Assembly: GCF_007830255.1 (NCBI RefSeq)
Contig: NZ_VLKG01000014.1
Location: forward strand, 1-64,000
DNA length: 64,000 nucleotides
DNA from: Azomonas agilis
Lineage (GTDB): Bacteria > Pseudomonadota > Gammaproteobacteria > Pseudomonadales > Pseudomonadaceae
Direction of reading: 5' to 3'
Of the stretch, positions 25,956 to 39,427 are shown piece after piece; position 1 is the first letter of the stretch; each line of letters starts with the position of its first letter. The position numbers were made by a program, and so were the translations under genes. Below the pieces are notes generated by a model. That model was not told where the DNA came from and did not search any database. It worked only from the letters and a program-made list of their open reading frames with translations.

Positions 25956-27149
25956 TTACTCGATGATTTTAGCAACCACGCCAGCACCTACAGTACGGCC
26001 ACCCTCACGGATTGCGAAGCGCAGGCCTTCTTCCATAGCGATCGGAGCGATCAGAGTCACAACCAGTTTCACGTTGTCACCCGGCATGACCATCTCAACG
26101 CCTTCTGGCAGCTCACAGTTACCTGTTACGTCCGTAGTACGGAAGTAGAACTGAGGACGATAGCCTTTGAAGAAAGGAGTATGACGACCGCCTTCTTCTT
26201 TGGACAGAACGTAGACTTCAGATTCGAACTTGGTGTGCGGCTTGATAGTGCCGGGCTTAGCCAGAACTTGACCACGCTCAACGTCTTCACGCTTAGTACC
26301 ACGCAGCAGAACACCAACGTTCTCACCGGCACGACCTTCGTCCAGCAGCTTGCGGAACATTTCCACACCAGTACAGGTAGTTTTGGTGGTCGCACGGATA
26401 CCAACGATTTCCACTTCTTCCTGGATTTTGACGATGCCGCGCTCTACACGACCGGTTACTACAGTACCACGACCGGAAATGGAGAATACATCTTCGATGG
26501 GCATCAGGAACGGCTTGTCGATAGCGCGCTCAGGCTCTGGAATGTAGGAGTCCAGAGTTTCAACCAGCTTCTTAACAGCGCTGGTACCCATTTCGTTGTC
26601 GTCTTGGCCGTTCAGAGCCATCAGAGCAGAACCGATGATGATCGGAGTGTCATCGCCGGGGAAATCATAGGTGGACAGCAGGTCACGGACTTCCATCTCA
26701 ACCAGTTCCAGCAGCTCAGCGTCGTCCACCATGTCGGCCTTGTTCAGGAACACGACGATGTAAGGTACGCCTACCTGACGGGACAGCAGGATGTGCTCAC
26801 GAGTCTGAGGCATGGGGCCGTCAGCAGCGGAGCAAACCAGAATAGCGCCGTCCATCTGAGCAGCACCGGTAATCATGTTCTTCACGTAGTCAGCGTGACC
26901 GGGGCAGTCAACGTGTGCGTAGTGGCGAACAGCAGAGTCATACTCTACGTGAGCGGTGTTAATGGTGATACCACGTGCTTTTTCTTCAGGAGCGGAGTCG
27001 ATCTTATCGAAGTCGACCTTGGCGCTACCCCAAACCTCGGAGCAAACACGGGTCAGAGCAGCAGTCAGAGTAGTTTTACCGTGGTCAACGTGACCGATGG
27101 TGCCTACGTTGACGTGCGGTTTGTTACGTTCAAATTTTTCCTTAGCCAC
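25956..27149 (-). CDS. tuf: Translation elongation factor Tu
   Basis: 397 residues. GTP-binding motifs [10 protein letters not shown] (about 19-28), DCPGHADYV (about 81-89) and NKADMVDD (about 136-143), then beta-barrel domains II and III ending [16 protein letters not shown]. It delivers aminoacyl-tRNA to the ribosome. This is the tufA position (after fusA); no second copy is in the window, unlike in many relatives. Confidence 0.98.
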   Translation of the reverse strand: MAKEKFERNKPHVNVGTIGHVDHGKTTLTAALTRVCSEVWGSAKVDFDKIDSAPEEKARGITINTAHVEYDSAVRHYAHVDCPGHADYVKNMITGAAQMDGAILVCSAADGPMPQTREHILLSRQVGVPYIVVFLNKADMVDDAELLELVEMEVRDLLSTYDFPGDDTPIIIGSALMALNGQDDNEMGTSAVKKLVETLDSYIPEPERAIDKPFLMPIEDVFSISGRGTVVTGRVERGIVKIQEEVEIVGIRATTKTTCTGVEMFRKLLDEGRAGENVGVLLRGTKREDVERGQVLAKPGTIKPHTKFESEVYVLSKEEGGRHTPFFKGYRPQFYFRTTDVTGNCELPEGVEMVMPGDNVKLVVTLIAPIAMEEGLRFAIREGGRTVGAGVVAKIIE

Positions 27150-27179
27150 GACAGTAAACCTCTTGCCTAAAGGGCTTGA

Positions 27180-29312
27180 TTAGCCTTGTTTTTTAACCAG
27201 TGCTTCGACGATGTTCGACGGAGCTTCAGCGTACTTAGAGAACTCCATGGAGTAGCTGGCGCGACCCTGGGACATGGAGCGAACATCGGTTGCGTAACCG
27301 AACATTTCCCCCAACGGAACCTCGGCACGGATTACCTTACCAGAAACCGTATCTTCCATACCCTGGATCAGGCCACGACGACGGTTCAGGTCACCCATCA
27401 CGTCACCCATGTAGTCCTCAGGAGTCACCACTTCGACCTTCATGATCGGTTCGAGAACCACGCCGCCACCCTTCTGGGCCAGCTGCTTGGTCGCCATGGA
27501 GGCAGCGATCTTGAACGCCATCTCGTTGGAGTCGACATCATGGTAAGAACCATCGAACACGACTGCCTTCAGACCGAGGAGCGGATAACCGGCAACAACG
27601 CCGTTTTTCATCTGCTCTTCGATACCTTTTTGGATCGCTGGGATGTATTCCTTCGGAACCACACCACCGACCACTTCACTGGTGAATGTCAGACCTTCTT
27701 CGCCTTCATCAGCCGGCGAGAAGCGAATCCAGCAGTGACCAAACTGACCACGACCACCGGACTGACGAACGAACTTACCTTCGATCTCAACACCGACCTT
27801 GGTGATTTTCTCACGGTAGGAAACCTGAGGCTTACCAATGTTGGCTTCAACACCGAACTCGCGCTTCATACGGTCGACGAGAATGTCGAGGTGCAGCTCA
27901 CCCATACCAGAGATAATGGTCTGGCCGGTTTCTTCGTCGGTCTTGACGCGGAACGAGGGGTCTTCCTGAGCCAATTTGCCCAGAGCGATACCCATCTTCT
28001 CTTGGTCAGCCTTGGTTTTGGGTTCCACAGCGACGGAAATTACCGGCTCTGGGAAGTCCATACGCTCAAGGATAATCGGTTTTTCGATGGAGCACAGGGT
28101 GTCACCTGTGGTTACATCTTTCATGCCGATCAGAGCCGCGATGTCACCAGCGCGTACTTCTTTGATCTCTTCACGGGTGTTGGCGTGCATTTGCACCATA
28201 CGACCTACGCGCTCTTTCTTGCCTTTGACCGAGTTGATGACCGAGTCACCAGAGGCCAATACGCCAGAATAAACACGGGCGAAAGTCAGAGTACCGACGA
28301 AGGGGTCAGTGGCAATCTTGAACGCCAGCGCAGAGAACGGCTCGTCGTCACTGGCGTGACGCTCGTCGAACTGCTCAGCAGCGACCTGCTCTTTCGGAGT
28401 ATCAGCCAGATCCGGGTGGATGCCTTTGATAGCAGGGATCTCGGTTGGTGCTGGCAGGAAGTCGATCACCGCATCGAGAACCAGAGGCACGCCCTTGTTC
28501 TTGAAGGAGGAGCCGCAAACAGCCGGTACGATTTCGCAGGCGATGGTGCGCTGACGCAGACCCGCAATAATCTCTTCGCGGGACAGGTCGCCCTCTTCGA
28601 GATACTTATTCATCAGCTCTTCGTTGGCTTCAGCAGCCGACTCAACCATGTTGGAACGCCATTCTTCGGCCAGGTCTTGCAGCTCCGCAGGAATTTCTTC
28701 CTCACGGTAGGTCATACCTTGGTCGTCTTCGTTCCAATAAATGGCTTTCATCTTCAGCAGATCAATTTGGCCTTGGAAGTTTTCTTCCGCACCAATAGCC
28801 AGCTGTACAGGAACCGGAGTATGGCCCAGACGCTTTTTGATTTGCTCAACAACGCGCAGGAAGTTAGCGCCGGCACGGTCCATTTTGTTCACGTAGACGA
28901 TACGCGGAACGCCGTATTTGTTGGCTTGACGCCATACGGTTTCGGACTGAGGCTCAACACCAGAGGTGCCGCAGAACACTACTACAGCACCGTCCAGAAC
29001 GCGCAGAGAACGCTCTACTTCAATGGTGAAGTCTACGTGTCCGGGCGTGTCGATGATGTTAACGCGATAGTTGTCGTACTGTTTGGTAGAGCCTGCCCAG
29101 AAGGCAGTGGTTGCGGCGGAGGTAATGGTAATACCCCGCTCTTGCTCTTGCACCATCCAGTCCATGGTCGCGGCACCGTCATGTACCTCGCCCATCTTGT
29201 GGTTGACACCTGTATAAAACAGGATCCGCTCGGTGGTGGTGGTCTTACCAGCATCTACGTGGGCGCAGATACCGATATTCCGGTAGCGGTTAATAGGGGT
29301 TGTACGAGCCAC
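27180..29312 (-). CDS. fusA: Translation elongation factor G
   Basis: 710 residues, slightly longer than the usual about 700-704. GTP-binding motifs [13 protein letters not shown] (about 17-29), DTPGHVDFT and NKMDRAGA; the typical C-terminal domains IV-V are complete. It catalyses translocation and, with RRF, ribosome recycling. The insertion accounting for extra length lies around the WEDGQ-like region near residue 165 and the [20 protein letters not shown] stretch. Confidence 0.98.
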   Translation of the reverse strand: MARTTPINRYRNIGICAHVDAGKTTTTERILFYTGVNHKMGEVHDGAATMDWMVQEQERGITITSAATTAFWAGSTKQYDNYRVNIIDTPGHVDFTIEVERSLRVLDGAVVVFCGTSGVEPQSETVWRQANKYGVPRIVYVNKMDRAGANFLRVVEQIKKRLGHTPVPVQLAIGAEENFQGQIDLLKMKAIYWNEDDQGMTYREEEIPAELQDLAEEWRSNMVESAAEANEELMNKYLEEGDLSREEIIAGLRQRTIACEIVPAVCGSSFKNKGVPLVLDAVIDFLPAPTEIPAIKGIHPDLADTPKEQVAAEQFDERHASDDEPFSALAFKIATDPFVGTLTFARVYSGVLASGDSVINSVKGKKERVGRMVQMHANTREEIKEVRAGDIAALIGMKDVTTGDTLCSIEKPIILERMDFPEPVISVAVEPKTKADQEKMGIALGKLAQEDPSFRVKTDEETGQTIISGMGELHLDILVDRMKREFGVEANIGKPQVSYREKITKVGVEIEGKFVRQSGGRGQFGHCWIRFSPADEGEEGLTFTSEVVGGVVPKEYIPAIQKGIEEQMKNGVVAGYPLLGLKAVVFDGSYHDVDSNEMAFKIAASMATKQLAQKGGGVVLEPIMKVEVVTPEDYMGDVMGDLNRRRGLIQGMEDTVSGKVIRAEVPLGEMFGYATDVRSMSQGRASYSMEFSKYAEAPSNIVEALVKKQG

Positions 29313-29345
29313 AATAATATCCTCGCGGGATGCACAGGGCGGATC

Positions 29346-29816
29346 TTAGAAGCGGTAATGCGAGAACGCCTTGTTGGCCTCAGCCATACGGTGCACGTCT
29401 TCACGTTTCTTGACAGCAGCACCCTTACCATCATGGGCGTCCAGCAACTCGCCAGCCAAACGCAGAGCCATGGATTTTTCACCACGCTTGCGTGCTGACT
29501 CTACCAGCCAACGCATGGCCAGTGCATTACGACGAGAAGGGCGAACTTCGACCGGAACCTGGTAGGTGGCACCACCTACACGGCGTGATTTCACTTCGAC
29601 CAGTGGAGCAATGGCGTCAAGTGCTTTTTCGAAAATTTCCAGGGGGTCGCTGTTCTTACGGGTTTTAACTGCGTCCAGAGCACCGTACACGATACGTTCA
29701 GCGACGGATTTTTTGCCGCTTTCCATTACGTGGTTCATGAACTTGGCGAGAATTTGGCTGCCGTATTTTGGATCATCTAAGATCTCACGTTTAGCAGCAA
29801 TGCGACGTCTTGGCAT
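29346..29816 (-). CDS. rpsG: 30S ribosomal protein S7
   Basis: 156 residues, [20 protein letters not shown]. It nucleates 30S head assembly, and in Escherichia coli it represses the str operon. The C terminus is the short type (FSHYRF). Confidence 0.98.
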   Translation of the reverse strand: MPRRRIAAKREILDDPKYGSQILAKFMNHVMESGKKSVAERIVYGALDAVKTRKNSDPLEIFEKALDAIAPLVEVKSRRVGGATYQVPVEVRPSRRNALAMRWLVESARKRGEKSMALRLAGELLDAHDGKGAAVKKREDVHRMAEANKAFSHYRF

Positions 29817-29910
29817 GGATAAGCCCTCAAACGGTCTTCAGGTTAGCCCGGAACGCTGTCCGGCCTTACTCTTATCGACTCAGATTAGTACAGTATGGCA
29901 AAACAAGGCC

Positions 29911-30282
29911 CTATTTCGGACGCTTGGCACCGTATTTGGAACGGCCTTGCTTACGGTCTTTAACACCGGAGGTATCCAAAGAACCGCGCACGGTGTGGTA
30001 ACGCACACCAGGAAGGTCTTTTACCCGGCCACCACGGATCAGAACAACGCTGTGCTCTTGCAAGTTATGGCCTTCACCACCGATGTAGGAGGTCACTTCG
30101 TAGCCATTGGTCAGACGCACACGGCAAACTTTACGCAGTGCGGAGTTAGGCTTTTTCGGAGTGGTGGTGTATACGCGGGTGCAAACGCCACGACGTTGCG
30201 GGCAGTTTTGCAGCGCAGGCACGTCGCTTTTCTCGACGAGGCGCTTGCGCGGCTGGCGTACCAGCTGGTTAATGGTTGACAT
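29911..30282 (-). CDS. rpsL: 30S ribosomal protein S12
   Basis: 123 residues. The decoding loops are intact: [11 protein letters not shown] with Lys43, and [15 protein letters not shown] with Lys88, the streptomycin-sensitive sequence. First gene of the str operon. Confidence 0.98.
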   Translation of the reverse strand: MSTINQLVRQPRKRLVEKSDVPALQNCPQRRGVCTRVYTTTPKKPNSALRKVCRVRLTNGYEVTSYIGGEGHNLQEHSVVLIRGGRVKDLPGVRYHTVRGSLDTSGVKDRKQGRSKYGAKRPK

Positions 30283-30358
30283 CTAATAGCTCCACTGTGG
30301 TCTTTCGACACAAACGAAAATGGCAGGGCACGCCACCCCGCCAATTTAAGGGCACACG

Positions 30359-30387
30359 AGTCTAAAGAGCTTCCAGCTTAGCGTCAA
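30359..30387 (-). promoter_or_regulatory. str operon promoter (rpsL)
   Basis: Minus-strand TTGACG (30382-30387) and TAGACT (30359-30364) with a 17-bp spacer. The boxes lie inside an imperfect inverted repeat (AGAGCT...AGCTCT) that may end the rpoC transcript. Confidence 0.65.
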
Positions 30388-30429
30388 TATCTACACGCTA
30401 GGCTAGGAGCTCTGAGGGTGCCCTAAAGA

Positions 30430-33400
30430 TCAGCCCTCGCTGGAGTTCAGCGCCTCGGTCAAAGCGGCTTCTACCTCATCAGCACTGACACGGGTCGGCT
30501 TAAAGGCGTCACGTTTACGCTTACGCTCACTGTGATAGGCCAAACCCGTACCGGCCGGAATCAAGCGACCCACAACTACGTTCTCTTTCAGGCCACGCAG
30601 GTAGTCACGTTTGCCGGTTACCGCAGCTTCGGTCAGTACGCGTGTGGTCTCTTGGAAGGAGGCGGCCGAGATGAAGGACTCCGTCGACAAAGAGGCTTTG
30701 GTAATGCCCAACAGAATACGCTCGTACTTGGCTGGGAAGCGGTCTTCCGTGCTCAGTACTTCGTTTTCTTCCAACACTTGAGTAAGTTCGACCTGATCAC
30801 CTTTGATAAAGCTGGAATCACCGGATTCGGTAACCTCCACTTTACGCAACATCTGACGCAGGATGGTCTCAATGTGCTTGTCGTTGATCTTCACACCCTG
30901 AAGGCGGTATACGTCCTGAATCTCATTGACGATGTACTTAGCCAGTGTGCTAACACCCAACAGACGCAAAATATCATGCGGGTTGCTTGGGCCGTCAGAG
31001 ATTACTTCCCCTCGGTTAACCTGCTCACCTTCGAACACGTTCAGGTGCCGCCACTTCGGAATCAGTTCCTCGTACGGCTCGCTACCATCCGTAGGCGTAA
31101 TGACCAGACGACGCTTACCTTTGGTTTCTTTACCGAAGGCAATGGTACCACTGACCTCCGCCAGAATAGAGGGCTCTTTTGGACGGCGGGCTTCGAACAA
31201 GTCGGCCACACGCGGCAGACCCCCGGTGATATCGCGAGTTTTCGAGGTTTCTTGCGGGATACGGGCGATGATGTCACCCACACCTACTTCAGCGCCATCT
31301 GCTACACCCACCAAGGCGTTCGCAGGCAGGAAGTACTGAGCCTGCACATCCGTACCGGGCAGCATCAGATCTTTACCGTTTGCATCCACCAGCTTCACGG
31401 CAGGACGAATGTCTTTACCGGCTGCTGGACGGTCTTTGGCATCCATCACTTCAATGTTGGTCAAACCGGTCAGCTCATCGGTTTGACGCTTGATGGTGAT
31501 GCCCTCTTCCATACCTACGAAGGTCACACGACCTTTCATCTCGGTCACGATGGGGTGGGTGTGCGGATCCCATTTGGCCACCACGGTACCCGGATCGACC
31601 TTATCGCCTTCCTTCACGGAAATAACCGCGCCATAAGGCAGTTTATAACGCTCACGCTCACGACCAAAGTCATCGGCTACGGCCAGTTCACCGGAGCGAG
31701 AAACCGCTACCAAGTTGCCGTCCAGACGCTCAACGTGCTTGAGGTTGTGCAGACGAATGGTACCGCCGTTTTTCACCAGCACGTTATCCACGGCTGAAGT
31801 CCGGCTAGCCGCACCACCGATGTGGAAGGTACGCATGGTCAGCTGAGTACCGGGCTCACCGATAGACTGGGCTGCGATTACACCCACAGCTTCACCGATA
31901 TTGACCAAGTGCCCACGCGCCAAATCACGGCCGTAGCAGCAAGAGCAAATACCATAACGAGTTTCACAGGTGATAGGAGAGCGCACCACCACTTCGTCGA
32001 TGGTGTTCAGCTCAATAAACTCAACCCATTTTTCATCAATCAAAGTACCCGCTGGAACCAATACTTCATCAGTACCGGGCTTGAGCACGTCTCGAGCGAT
32101 CACACGGCCCAGCACACGCTCACCCAGAGGTTCAACCACGTCACCGCCTTCAATGTGCGGAGTCATGACGAGACCTTGATCAGTACCACAATCGACTTCA
32201 GTAACTACCAAGTCCTGCGCCACATCTACCAGACGACGGGTCAGGTAACCGGAGTTCGCGGTTTTCAACGCGGTATCCGCCAGACCTTTACGCGCACCGT
32301 GGGTAGAGATGAAGTACTGGAGTACGTTCAAACCTTCACGGAAGTTCGCCGTAATGGGCGTTTCGATGATGGAGCCGTCGGGCTTGGCCATCAGACCCCG
32401 CATACCGGCCAGCTGACGAATCTGGGCCGCAGAACCCCGCGCACCGGAGTCCGCCATCATATACATAGAGTTGAAAGACTCCTGATCCACTTCGTCGCCT
32501 TTGCGGTCAATGACCTTCTCTTTTGAGAGGTTGGCCATCATCGCTTTAGAGACTTCATCGTTAGCCTTGGACCAAAGGTCGATCACCTTATTGTACTTCT
32601 CACCCTGAGTCACCAGACCCGAGGCGTACTGGGTTTCGATTTCCTTCACTTCCTCGGTGGCAGAGTCAATGATGCGGGCTTTTTCGTCCGGGATCACAAA
32701 GTCGTTCACACCAATGGATACGCCGGACATGGTGGAGAAGGCAAAACCTGTGTACATCAACTGATCAGCGAAGATGACGGTATCTTTCAGGCCCACCATG
32801 CGGTAGCAATGGTTGATCAGACGCGAGATAGCCTTCTTCTTCATGGATTGGTTAATCACATCAAAAGACAAGCCCGCAGGCACTACTTGGAATAGCAGTG
32901 CACGGCCTACAGTGGTATCCACAATACGGGTACGCGCCAGCAGAGAACCGTCTTTCTGCTTCACTTTCTCGTTGATCCGCACTTTAACACGGGCATGCAA
33001 AGAGGCTTCGCCCATACGGAAGACGCGATCCACTTCTTGCAGATCGGCAAACACGCGGCCCTCGCCTTTGGCGTTCACGGCTTCGCGGGTCATGTAGTAC
33101 AGACCCAAGACCACGTCCTGAGAGGGAACGATGACCGGCTCACCGTTGGCAGGTGACAGCACGTTGTTGGTGGACATCATCAGAGCACGTGCTTCCAACT
33201 GAGCCTCAAGGGTCAGGGGCACGTGTACCGCCATCTGGTCACCGTCAAAGTCGGCGTTATAGGCCGCGCACACCAGAGGGTGCAGTTGCAGGGCTTTACC
33301 CTCAATCAACACTGGCTCGAACGCTTGAATACCCAGACGGTGTAGGGTCGGGGCGCGGTTGAGCAGTACGGGATGCTCGCGGATCACCTCAGCCAGAACG

Positions 33401-34629
33401 TCCCAAACCTCGGGCAGCTCACGCTCCACCATCTTCTTAGCGGCTTTGATGGTGGTGGCCATGCCTTTGGCTTCTAACTTTCCGAAAATGAAGGGCTTGA
33501 ACAGCTCCAGCGCCATTTTCTTCGGCAGACCACACTGGTGCAAACGCAGAGTCGGGCCTACGGTAATCACTGAACGACCGGAGTAATCCACGCGCTTGCC
33601 GAGCAGGTTCTGACGGAAGCGGCCTTGTTTACCCTTGATCATATCAGCCAGGGATTTCAGCGGACGCTTATTAGAACCAGTGATGGCACGGCCACGGCGA
33701 CCGTTATCCAGCAGGGCATCTACTGCTTCTTGCAGCATGCGCTTTTCGTTGCGCACGATGATGTCCGGCGCGGCCAGATCCAGCAGGCGCTTCAGACGGT
33801 TGTTACGGTTGATCACCCGACGGTAAAGGTCGTTCAGATCGGAGGTGGCAAAACGGCCACCGTCCAGCGGAACCAAGGGGCGCAGATCGGGAGGCAGTAC
33901 GGGCAATACCGTCAGTACCATCCATTCGGGCTTGTTGCCAGAACCTTGGAAAGCTTCCATCAGCTTCAAACGCTTGGACAGCTTCTTGATCTTGGTTTCG
34001 GAGTTGGTTTGCGGAATCTCTTCCCGCAGACGGCCAATTTCATATTCCAGATCAATCTGGATTAGCAGCTCACGAACGGCTTCAGCACCCATACGGGCAT
34101 CGAAGTCGTCACCAAACTCCTCTAAAGCCTCAAAATACTGCTCATCGTTCAGCAGTTGGCCTTTTTCTAGGGTAGTCATGCCCGGATCAATGACCACATA
34201 GCTCTCAAAGTAGAGCACGCGCTCAATATCACGCAGGGTCATGTCCAGCAGCAAGCCAATACGGGACGGCAGGGACTTTAAGAACCAAATATGGGCAACC
34301 GGCGAGGCTAACTCAATGTGAGCCATGCGCTCACGACGCACCTTGGCCAGAGCCACTTCTACACCACATTTTTCGCAGATCACACCGCGATGCTTGAGGC
34401 GCTTGTACTTACCACATAAACACTCGTAATCCTTTACCGGGCCAAAGATTTTGGCGCAGAACAAGCCATCACGCTCGGGCTTGAAGGTACGGTAGTTGAT
34501 GGTTTCTGGCTTTTTAACTTCGCCATAAGACCAAGAGCGGATCATTTCAGGGGAGGCTAGACCAATGCGGATGGCATCGAACTCTTCCAGTTGACCCTGA
34601 TTTTTCAGAAGATTCAGCAGATCTTTCAA
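30430..34629 (-). CDS. rpoC: DNA-directed RNA polymerase beta' subunit
   Basis: 1399 residues. N-terminal zinc site [20 protein letters not shown] (about 70-89), catalytic [12 protein letters not shown] (about 458-469) with the three magnesium-binding Asp, and the second zinc cluster ([13 protein letters not shown], about 890-902). Bridge helix and trigger loop regions are present. Together with beta it forms the active-site cleft. 61 bases after rpoB. Confidence 0.99.
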   Translation of the reverse strand: MKDLLNLLKNQGQLEEFDAIRIGLASPEMIRSWSYGEVKKPETINYRTFKPERDGLFCAKIFGPVKDYECLCGKYKRLKHRGVICEKCGVEVALAKVRRERMAHIELASPVAHIWFLKSLPSRIGLLLDMTLRDIERVLYFESYVVIDPGMTTLEKGQLLNDEQYFEALEEFGDDFDARMGAEAVRELLIQIDLEYEIGRLREEIPQTNSETKIKKLSKRLKLMEAFQGSGNKPEWMVLTVLPVLPPDLRPLVPLDGGRFATSDLNDLYRRVINRNNRLKRLLDLAAPDIIVRNEKRMLQEAVDALLDNGRRGRAITGSNKRPLKSLADMIKGKQGRFRQNLLGKRVDYSGRSVITVGPTLRLHQCGLPKKMALELFKPFIFGKLEAKGMATTIKAAKKMVERELPEVWDVLAEVIREHPVLLNRAPTLHRLGIQAFEPVLIEGKALQLHPLVCAAYNADFDGDQMAVHVPLTLEAQLEARALMMSTNNVLSPANGEPVIVPSQDVVLGLYYMTREAVNAKGEGRVFADLQEVDRVFRMGEASLHARVKVRINEKVKQKDGSLLARTRIVDTTVGRALLFQVVPAGLSFDVINQSMKKKAISRLINHCYRMVGLKDTVIFADQLMYTGFAFSTMSGVSIGVNDFVIPDEKARIIDSATEEVKEIETQYASGLVTQGEKYNKVIDLWSKANDEVSKAMMANLSKEKVIDRKGDEVDQESFNSMYMMADSGARGSAAQIRQLAGMRGLMAKPDGSIIETPITANFREGLNVLQYFISTHGARKGLADTALKTANSGYLTRRLVDVAQDLVVTEVDCGTDQGLVMTPHIEGGDVVEPLGERVLGRVIARDVLKPGTDEVLVPAGTLIDEKWVEFIELNTIDEVVVRSPITCETRYGICSCCYGRDLARGHLVNIGEAVGVIAAQSIGEPGTQLTMRTFHIGGAASRTSAVDNVLVKNGGTIRLHNLKHVERLDGNLVAVSRSGELAVADDFGRERERYKLPYGAVISVKEGDKVDPGTVVAKWDPHTHPIVTEMKGRVTFVGMEEGITIKRQTDELTGLTNIEVMDAKDRPAAGKDIRPAVKLVDANGKDLMLPGTDVQAQYFLPANALVGVADGAEVGVGDIIARIPQETSKTRDITGGLPRVADLFEARRPKEPSILAEVSGTIAFGKETKGKRRLVITPTDGSEPYEELIPKWRHLNVFEGEQVNRGEVISDGPSNPHDILRLLGVSTLAKYIVNEIQDVYRLQGVKINDKHIETILRQMLRKVEVTESGDSSFIKGDQVELTQVLEENEVLSTEDRFPAKYERILLGITKASLSTESFISAASFQETTRVLTEAAVTGKRDYLRGLKENVVVGRLIPAGTGLAYHSERKRKRDAFKPTRVSADEVEAALTEALNSSEG

Positions 34630-34652
34630 AGTCTGTTCTCCTCACGGACGCG

Positions 34653-34676
34653 TAATGCCCAGAATTCTGGGCATTA
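34653..34676. repeat. Perfect 24-bp palindrome between rpoB and rpoC
   Basis: TAATGCCCAGAA is followed directly by its complement, with no loop and no T run. In RNA it would form a hairpin with a minimal loop of about 4 bases. A processing or stability element in the rpoBC mRNA is the simplest reading. Confidence 0.75.
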
Positions 34677-34690
34677 CAGGGCAGCGCGAA

Positions 34691-37600
34691 TTATTCGGTT
34701 TCCAGTTCGATATCGATGCCGAGCGAACGGATTTCCTTGATCAACACGTTGAAGGACTCCGGCATTCCGGCTTCCATACGGTGATCGCCGTCCACGATGT
34801 TTTTGTACATCTTGGTCCGACCGTTCACATCGTCCGACTTCACAGTCAGCATTTCTTGCAGCGTATAGGCCGCGCCGTAGGCTTCCAGCGCCCAGACCTC
34901 CATCTCCCCGAAACGCTGACCACCAAACTGCGCCTTACCACCCAAGGGTTGTTGAGTGACTAAGCTGTAGGAGCCAGTGGAACGCGCGTGCATCTTGTCG
35001 TCCACTAAGTGGTTCAGTTTGAGCATGTACATGTAGCCGACGGTAGTCGGACGCTCAAAGGCATTACCCGTGCGACCATCATAGAGGCGCATCTGACCAC
35101 TTTCTGGCAGATCGGCTAGCTTAAGCATTGCCTTGATTTCGGTTTCCTTAGCCCCGTCGAATACCGGCGTGGCAATAGGTACACCGCCTTTCAGGTTGTT
35201 AGCCAACTCCAGAATTTCGGTATCGCTGAACTCGTCGAGGCTTTCTTGGCGACCACCAATTTCGTTGTAGATTTCGTGCAAGAACTGCCGTAATTCGGCA
35301 ATTTTACGCTGCTCTTCCAACATGCGGTTGATCTTCTCGCCCAGACCGCGTGCAGCCAGCCCCAAATGGGTTTCCAGAATCTGGCCCACGTTCATCCGTG
35401 AGGGTACGCCCAGCGGGTTCAGTACGATATCTACCGGCACGCCATTTTCATCGTGGGGCATGTCTTCCACGGGCATGATCACCGAAACCACACCCTTGTT
35501 ACCGTGGCGACCGGCCATCTTATCGCCCGGCTGGATACGGCGTTTGATGGCCAGATACACCTTAACCACTTTGAGCACGCCAGGGGCCAGATCATCGCCT
35601 TGTTGCAGCTTGCGCTTCTTATCTTCGAACTTCTCATCCAACAGACGGCGACGATCAGCGATGTAGGCTTGGGCTTTTTCTAGCTGCTCATTCAGCGCAT
35701 CATCGGCCATACGCAACTTGAACCATTGGCCATGATCCAGACCGTTCAAGATTTCGTCGGTGATTTCAGTGCCTTTTCTCAGCGCCGGGCCGCCTTCAGC
35801 CACGGCACCAACCAAGGCAGCGCGCAGACGCTCAAAGGTCGCCCCTTCAACGATACGAAACTCTTCGTTGAGGTCTTTACGGATCTCATCCAACTGCTGC
35901 TTTTCAATCGCCAGCGCGCGGGAGTCACGTTCTACCCCATCACGGGTGAAGACCTGAACGTCGATCACCGTACCCTTGGTACCGGTGGGCACGCGCAGGG
36001 AGGTGTCTTTAACGTCAGAAGCTTTTTCACCGAAGATGGCGCGCAGCAGTTTTTCTTCTGGTGTCAGTTGGGTTTCGCCTTTCGGAGTTACCTTACCAAC
36101 CAGAATATCACCGGCTTGCACCTCAGCACCGACGTAGACGATACCGGCTTCATCCAATTTGTTCAGCGCTGCTTCACCCACGTTCGGGATATCAGCGGTG
36201 ATTTCTTCTGGGCCGAGTTTAGTATCACGGGAGATACAGCTCAGTTCCTGAATATGGATGGTGGTGAAGCGATCTTCCTGCACCACGCGCTCAGACAGGC
36301 AGATGGAGTCTTCGAAGTTGAAGCCGTTCCAAGGCATGAAAGCCACGCGCATATTTTGGCCCAGCGCCAGCTCACCCATGTCAGTGGATGGACCGTCCGC
36401 CATAATATCGCCACGCACTACCTGATCACCTTGCTTCACCAGTGGACGCTGGTTGATACAGGTGTTTTGGTTGGAGCGGGTGTATTTGGTGAGGTTGTAA
36501 ATATCTACACCGGCTTCGCCCGTTTCCACCTCGTCGTCGTTGACCCGCACCACAATACGACTGGCATCTACAGAGTCAATTACACCGCCACGACGTGCTA
36601 CCACACACACACCGGAATCGCGGGCTACGTTGCGCTCCATGCCAGTACCCACCAAGGGCTTATCAGAGCGCAAGGTAGGTACGGCCTGACGTTGCATGTT
36701 GGAACCCATGAGGGCCCGGTTCGCATCGTCGTGCTCAAGGAAGGGAATCAAGGCCGCTGCCACCGATACTACCTGACGGGGCGAGACATCCATCAGACTC
36801 ACATCTTCAGGAGCCTTTACAGTGAATTCGTTCAAGTGGCGAACGTTAACCAGCTCTTCCACCAGACGGTGATCAGCATCCATTTTGGCCGAAGCCTGAG
36901 CCACTACATGCTCTGCCTCTTCAATGGCAGACAGATACACGATTTCATTCGTAACCTGCCCTTCTTTCACCACACGGTAAGGACTTTCCAAGAAGCCGTA
37001 CTGGTTGGTACGGGCATAAGCGGCTAAGGAGTTAATCAAGCCGATGTTCGGGCCTTCAGGCGTTTCAATGGGACATACACGACCGTAATGGGTTGGGTGT
37101 ACGTCGCGCACTTCGAAGCCTGCACGCTCACGGGTCAAACCACCTGGGCCGAGGGCTGAAACACGGCGTTTATGGGTAATCTCGGACAGCGGGTTGTTCT
37201 GATCCATAAACTGAGACAGTTGGCTGGAACCAAAGAACTCTTTCACCGCTGCGGCCACTGGCTTAGCGTTGATCAGATCCTGTGGCATCAAGCCTTCGCT
37301 TTCCGCCATGGATAGGCGCTCTTTAACAGCGCGCTCTACACGAACCAAACCGATACGGAATTGGTTTTCCGCCATTTCACCGACGCAACGCACACGGCGG
37401 TTACCCAAGTGGTCGATATCGTCGACAATGCCTTTGCCGTTACGGATATCCACCAGCGTTTTGAGCACTGCAACAATATCTTCTTTGCTCAGTACACCCG
37501 GGCCTTCGATTTCAGTACGACCGATACGGCGGTTGAACTTCATCCGACCTACGGCAGATAGGTCATAACGCTCGGCACTGAAGAACAAATTACCGAACAG

Positions 37601-38764
37601 CGCCTCAGCCGCGTCTTTGGTCGGTGGCTCGCCAGGACGCATCATGCGGTAAATTTCGACTAAAGCATCCAACTGATTGGCTGTAGAGTCGATCTTTAGG
37701 GTATCGGAAATGAAGGGGCCGCAGTCAATATCGTTGGTGTACAGGGTTTCAAAGCGAACCACCTGACCCTTAACGATTTTTACCATCGCATCCAAGGTCA
37801 ATTCGGTGTTGCAGTCCACCAAGATCTCACCAGTAGCTGGGTGCACAATGGCCTGCGCCGTCGTACGACCCAGCACATAGTCCATAGGCACTTCCAGTTC
37901 TTTAATGCCAGCCTTTTCCAACAAACTAATATGACGCGCAGTAATCCGGCGACCTTGCTCAACAATAATCTTGCCGCTGGCATCTTTGATATCGAATACC
38001 GCGATTTCACCTCGCAGACGCTTAGGCACAAGCTCTAGTGCCAAGACTTCGCCACGGATGTGGAATACGTTGGTATCGTAAAAGGTATCCAAAACCTCTT
38101 CGGTGGAATACCCCAAAGCGCGCAGCAGCACAGTTGCAGGCAATTTGCGGCGACGGTCGATACGCACAAACACCGCGTCTTTTGGATCGAACTCAAAATC
38201 CAACCAAGAACCACGGTAAGGAATGATACGGGCGGAATACAGCAATTTACCGGAGCTATGTGTCTTGCCACGGTCGTGATCGAAAAATACACCCGGAGAA
38301 CGGTGGAGCTGGGAAACGATAACGCGCTCAGTACCGTTAATAACAAAGGTACCGTTTTCAGTCATCAGGGGAATTTCCCCCATGTAGACTTCCTGCTCTT
38401 TGATATCTTTGATAGCGCGGTTTGAAGACTCTTTATCAAAGATAATCAGGCGCACTTTAACCCGTAGTGGGACAGCAAAGGTTACCCCACGCAGTACGCA
38501 CTCTTTCACGTCAAAGGCAGGATCGCCTAGGCGATAACCTACATACTCCAGCGCAGCGTTACCGGAATAGCTGATAATCGGAAAAACGGATTTAAACGCC
38601 GCATGCAAGCCAACATCGCGTAAGCGCTCCTTGGACACACCGACCTGTAGGAACTCGCGATATGAATCCAGCTGGATGGCCAGAAGATACGGCACATCCA
38701 TTACGTGCGGTAACTTGCTAAAGTCCTTGCGGATACGTTTTTTCTCAGTGTATGAGTAAGCCAT
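34691..38764 (-). CDS. rpoB: DNA-directed RNA polymerase beta subunit
   Basis: 1357 residues from [20 protein letters not shown]; the two codons upstream are excluded. The rifampicin-binding cluster is of the sensitive form ([20 protein letters not shown] followed by SALGPGG). Length and N terminus match pseudomonads. The C-terminal [20 protein letters not shown] is complete. It follows the rplL attenuator. Confidence 0.99.
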   Translation of the reverse strand: MAYSYTEKKRIRKDFSKLPHVMDVPYLLAIQLDSYREFLQVGVSKERLRDVGLHAAFKSVFPIISYSGNAALEYVGYRLGDPAFDVKECVLRGVTFAVPLRVKVRLIIFDKESSNRAIKDIKEQEVYMGEIPLMTENGTFVINGTERVIVSQLHRSPGVFFDHDRGKTHSSGKLLYSARIIPYRGSWLDFEFDPKDAVFVRIDRRRKLPATVLLRALGYSTEEVLDTFYDTNVFHIRGEVLALELVPKRLRGEIAVFDIKDASGKIIVEQGRRITARHISLLEKAGIKELEVPMDYVLGRTTAQAIVHPATGEILVDCNTELTLDAMVKIVKGQVVRFETLYTNDIDCGPFISDTLKIDSTANQLDALVEIYRMMRPGEPPTKDAAEALFGNLFFSAERYDLSAVGRMKFNRRIGRTEIEGPGVLSKEDIVAVLKTLVDIRNGKGIVDDIDHLGNRRVRCVGEMAENQFRIGLVRVERAVKERLSMAESEGLMPQDLINAKPVAAAVKEFFGSSQLSQFMDQNNPLSEITHKRRVSALGPGGLTRERAGFEVRDVHPTHYGRVCPIETPEGPNIGLINSLAAYARTNQYGFLESPYRVVKEGQVTNEIVYLSAIEEAEHVVAQASAKMDADHRLVEELVNVRHLNEFTVKAPEDVSLMDVSPRQVVSVAAALIPFLEHDDANRALMGSNMQRQAVPTLRSDKPLVGTGMERNVARDSGVCVVARRGGVIDSVDASRIVVRVNDDEVETGEAGVDIYNLTKYTRSNQNTCINQRPLVKQGDQVVRGDIMADGPSTDMGELALGQNMRVAFMPWNGFNFEDSICLSERVVQEDRFTTIHIQELSCISRDTKLGPEEITADIPNVGEAALNKLDEAGIVYVGAEVQAGDILVGKVTPKGETQLTPEEKLLRAIFGEKASDVKDTSLRVPTGTKGTVIDVQVFTRDGVERDSRALAIEKQQLDEIRKDLNEEFRIVEGATFERLRAALVGAVAEGGPALRKGTEITDEILNGLDHGQWFKLRMADDALNEQLEKAQAYIADRRRLLDEKFEDKKRKLQQGDDLAPGVLKVVKVYLAIKRRIQPGDKMAGRHGNKGVVSVIMPVEDMPHDENGVPVDIVLNPLGVPSRMNVGQILETHLGLAARGLGEKINRMLEEQRKIAELRQFLHEIYNEIGGRQESLDEFSDTEILELANNLKGGVPIATPVFDGAKETEIKAMLKLADLPESGQMRLYDGRTGNAFERPTTVGYMYMLKLNHLVDDKMHARSTGSYSLVTQQPLGGKAQFGGQRFGEMEVWALEAYGAAYTLQEMLTVKSDDVNGRTKMYKNIVDGDHRMEAGMPESFNVLIKEIRSLGIDIELETE

Positions 38765-38906
38765 CAGCATTCCCCAGCTTGGTCACCTGCTTGTTTGGCC
38801 GATCCAGAGGGAGCGGCCTAAAAATCGTGCGATCTATGTATGCATCGCGCCACTGCAATCAGTGGATATGTCTAAAGCCTCGCGATATATAGCGGGCCTA
38901 ATAACA

Positions 38907-38937
38907 GAAAAAGGCCGGTGGCAAAAGCCACCAGCCA
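38907..38937 (-). terminator. rplL-rpoB attenuator
   Basis: GGTGGC and GCCACC around TTTT, extended by GGCC pairs and followed on the minus strand by TTTTTC, lie about 45 bases after rplL. A second hairpin (CTTCGCC/GGCGAAC-like) precedes it. In relatives, partial termination here lowers rpoBC relative to L7/L12. Confidence 0.75.
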
Positions 38938-38980
38938 TTGGCCGTTCGCAAAAGGCGAAGGCCACAGAGACCAGCAGAGC

Positions 38981-39349
38981 TTACTTAAGCTCGACCTTGG
39001 CACCTGCTTCTTCCAAGGATTTCTTAGCAGCTTCTGCTTCTTCCTTAGAAACACCTTCTTTCACTACGCCTGGAGCACCGTCAACCACGGCTTTAGCTTC
39101 TTTCAAGCCCAGACCAGTCAGTTCACGAACTACTTTAATGACGTTCACTTTCTTATCGCCTGCTTCAGTCAGAACGATGGTGAACTCAGTTTGCTCTTCT
39201 ACAACAGCAGCAGCAGCGGCAGGGCCAGCAGCAACGGCAGCAGCAGCAGTTACGCCGAACTTCTCTTCGAAAGCCTTGATCAGTTCTACGACTTGCATCA
39301 CAGACATTTCGGCTACGGCGTTGAGGATCTCTTCGTTGGTCAGAGCCAT
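38981..39349 (-). CDS. rplL: 50S ribosomal protein L7/L12
   Basis: 122 residues with an N-terminal dimer domain ([20 protein letters not shown]), an Ala-rich hinge (about 37-50) and a C-terminal factor-binding domain ([20 protein letters not shown]). It forms the stalk with L10. Confidence 0.98.
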   Translation of the reverse strand: MALTNEEILNAVAEMSVMQVVELIKAFEEKFGVTAAAAVAAGPAAAAAVVEEQTEFTIVLTEAGDKKVNVIKVVRELTGLGLKEAKAVVDGAPGVVKEGVSKEEAEAAKKSLEEAGAKVELK

Positions 39350-39427
39350 GACTCTATTCCTGTATAGGTTGACAGCACACTGAGCTGTCTTGTTAACAAA
39401 AAAGACTGCAGAAAACCCAAGTGCTGA

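Noticed and set aside
25893..27170. 425-codon plus-strand frame opposite tuf
   Set aside because: Antisense of the highly conserved tuf gene; long antisense frames are expected from its codon use.
27186..29498. 770-codon plus-strand open frame opposite fusA
   Set aside because: It is the antisense shadow of fusA and rpsG, with codon bias reflecting the real genes; no ribosome site or family match.
30365..30425. Simple rho-independent terminator after rpoC
   Set aside because: The inverted repeat is imperfect and lacks a T run; it overlaps the rpsL promoter, so it was only mentioned there.
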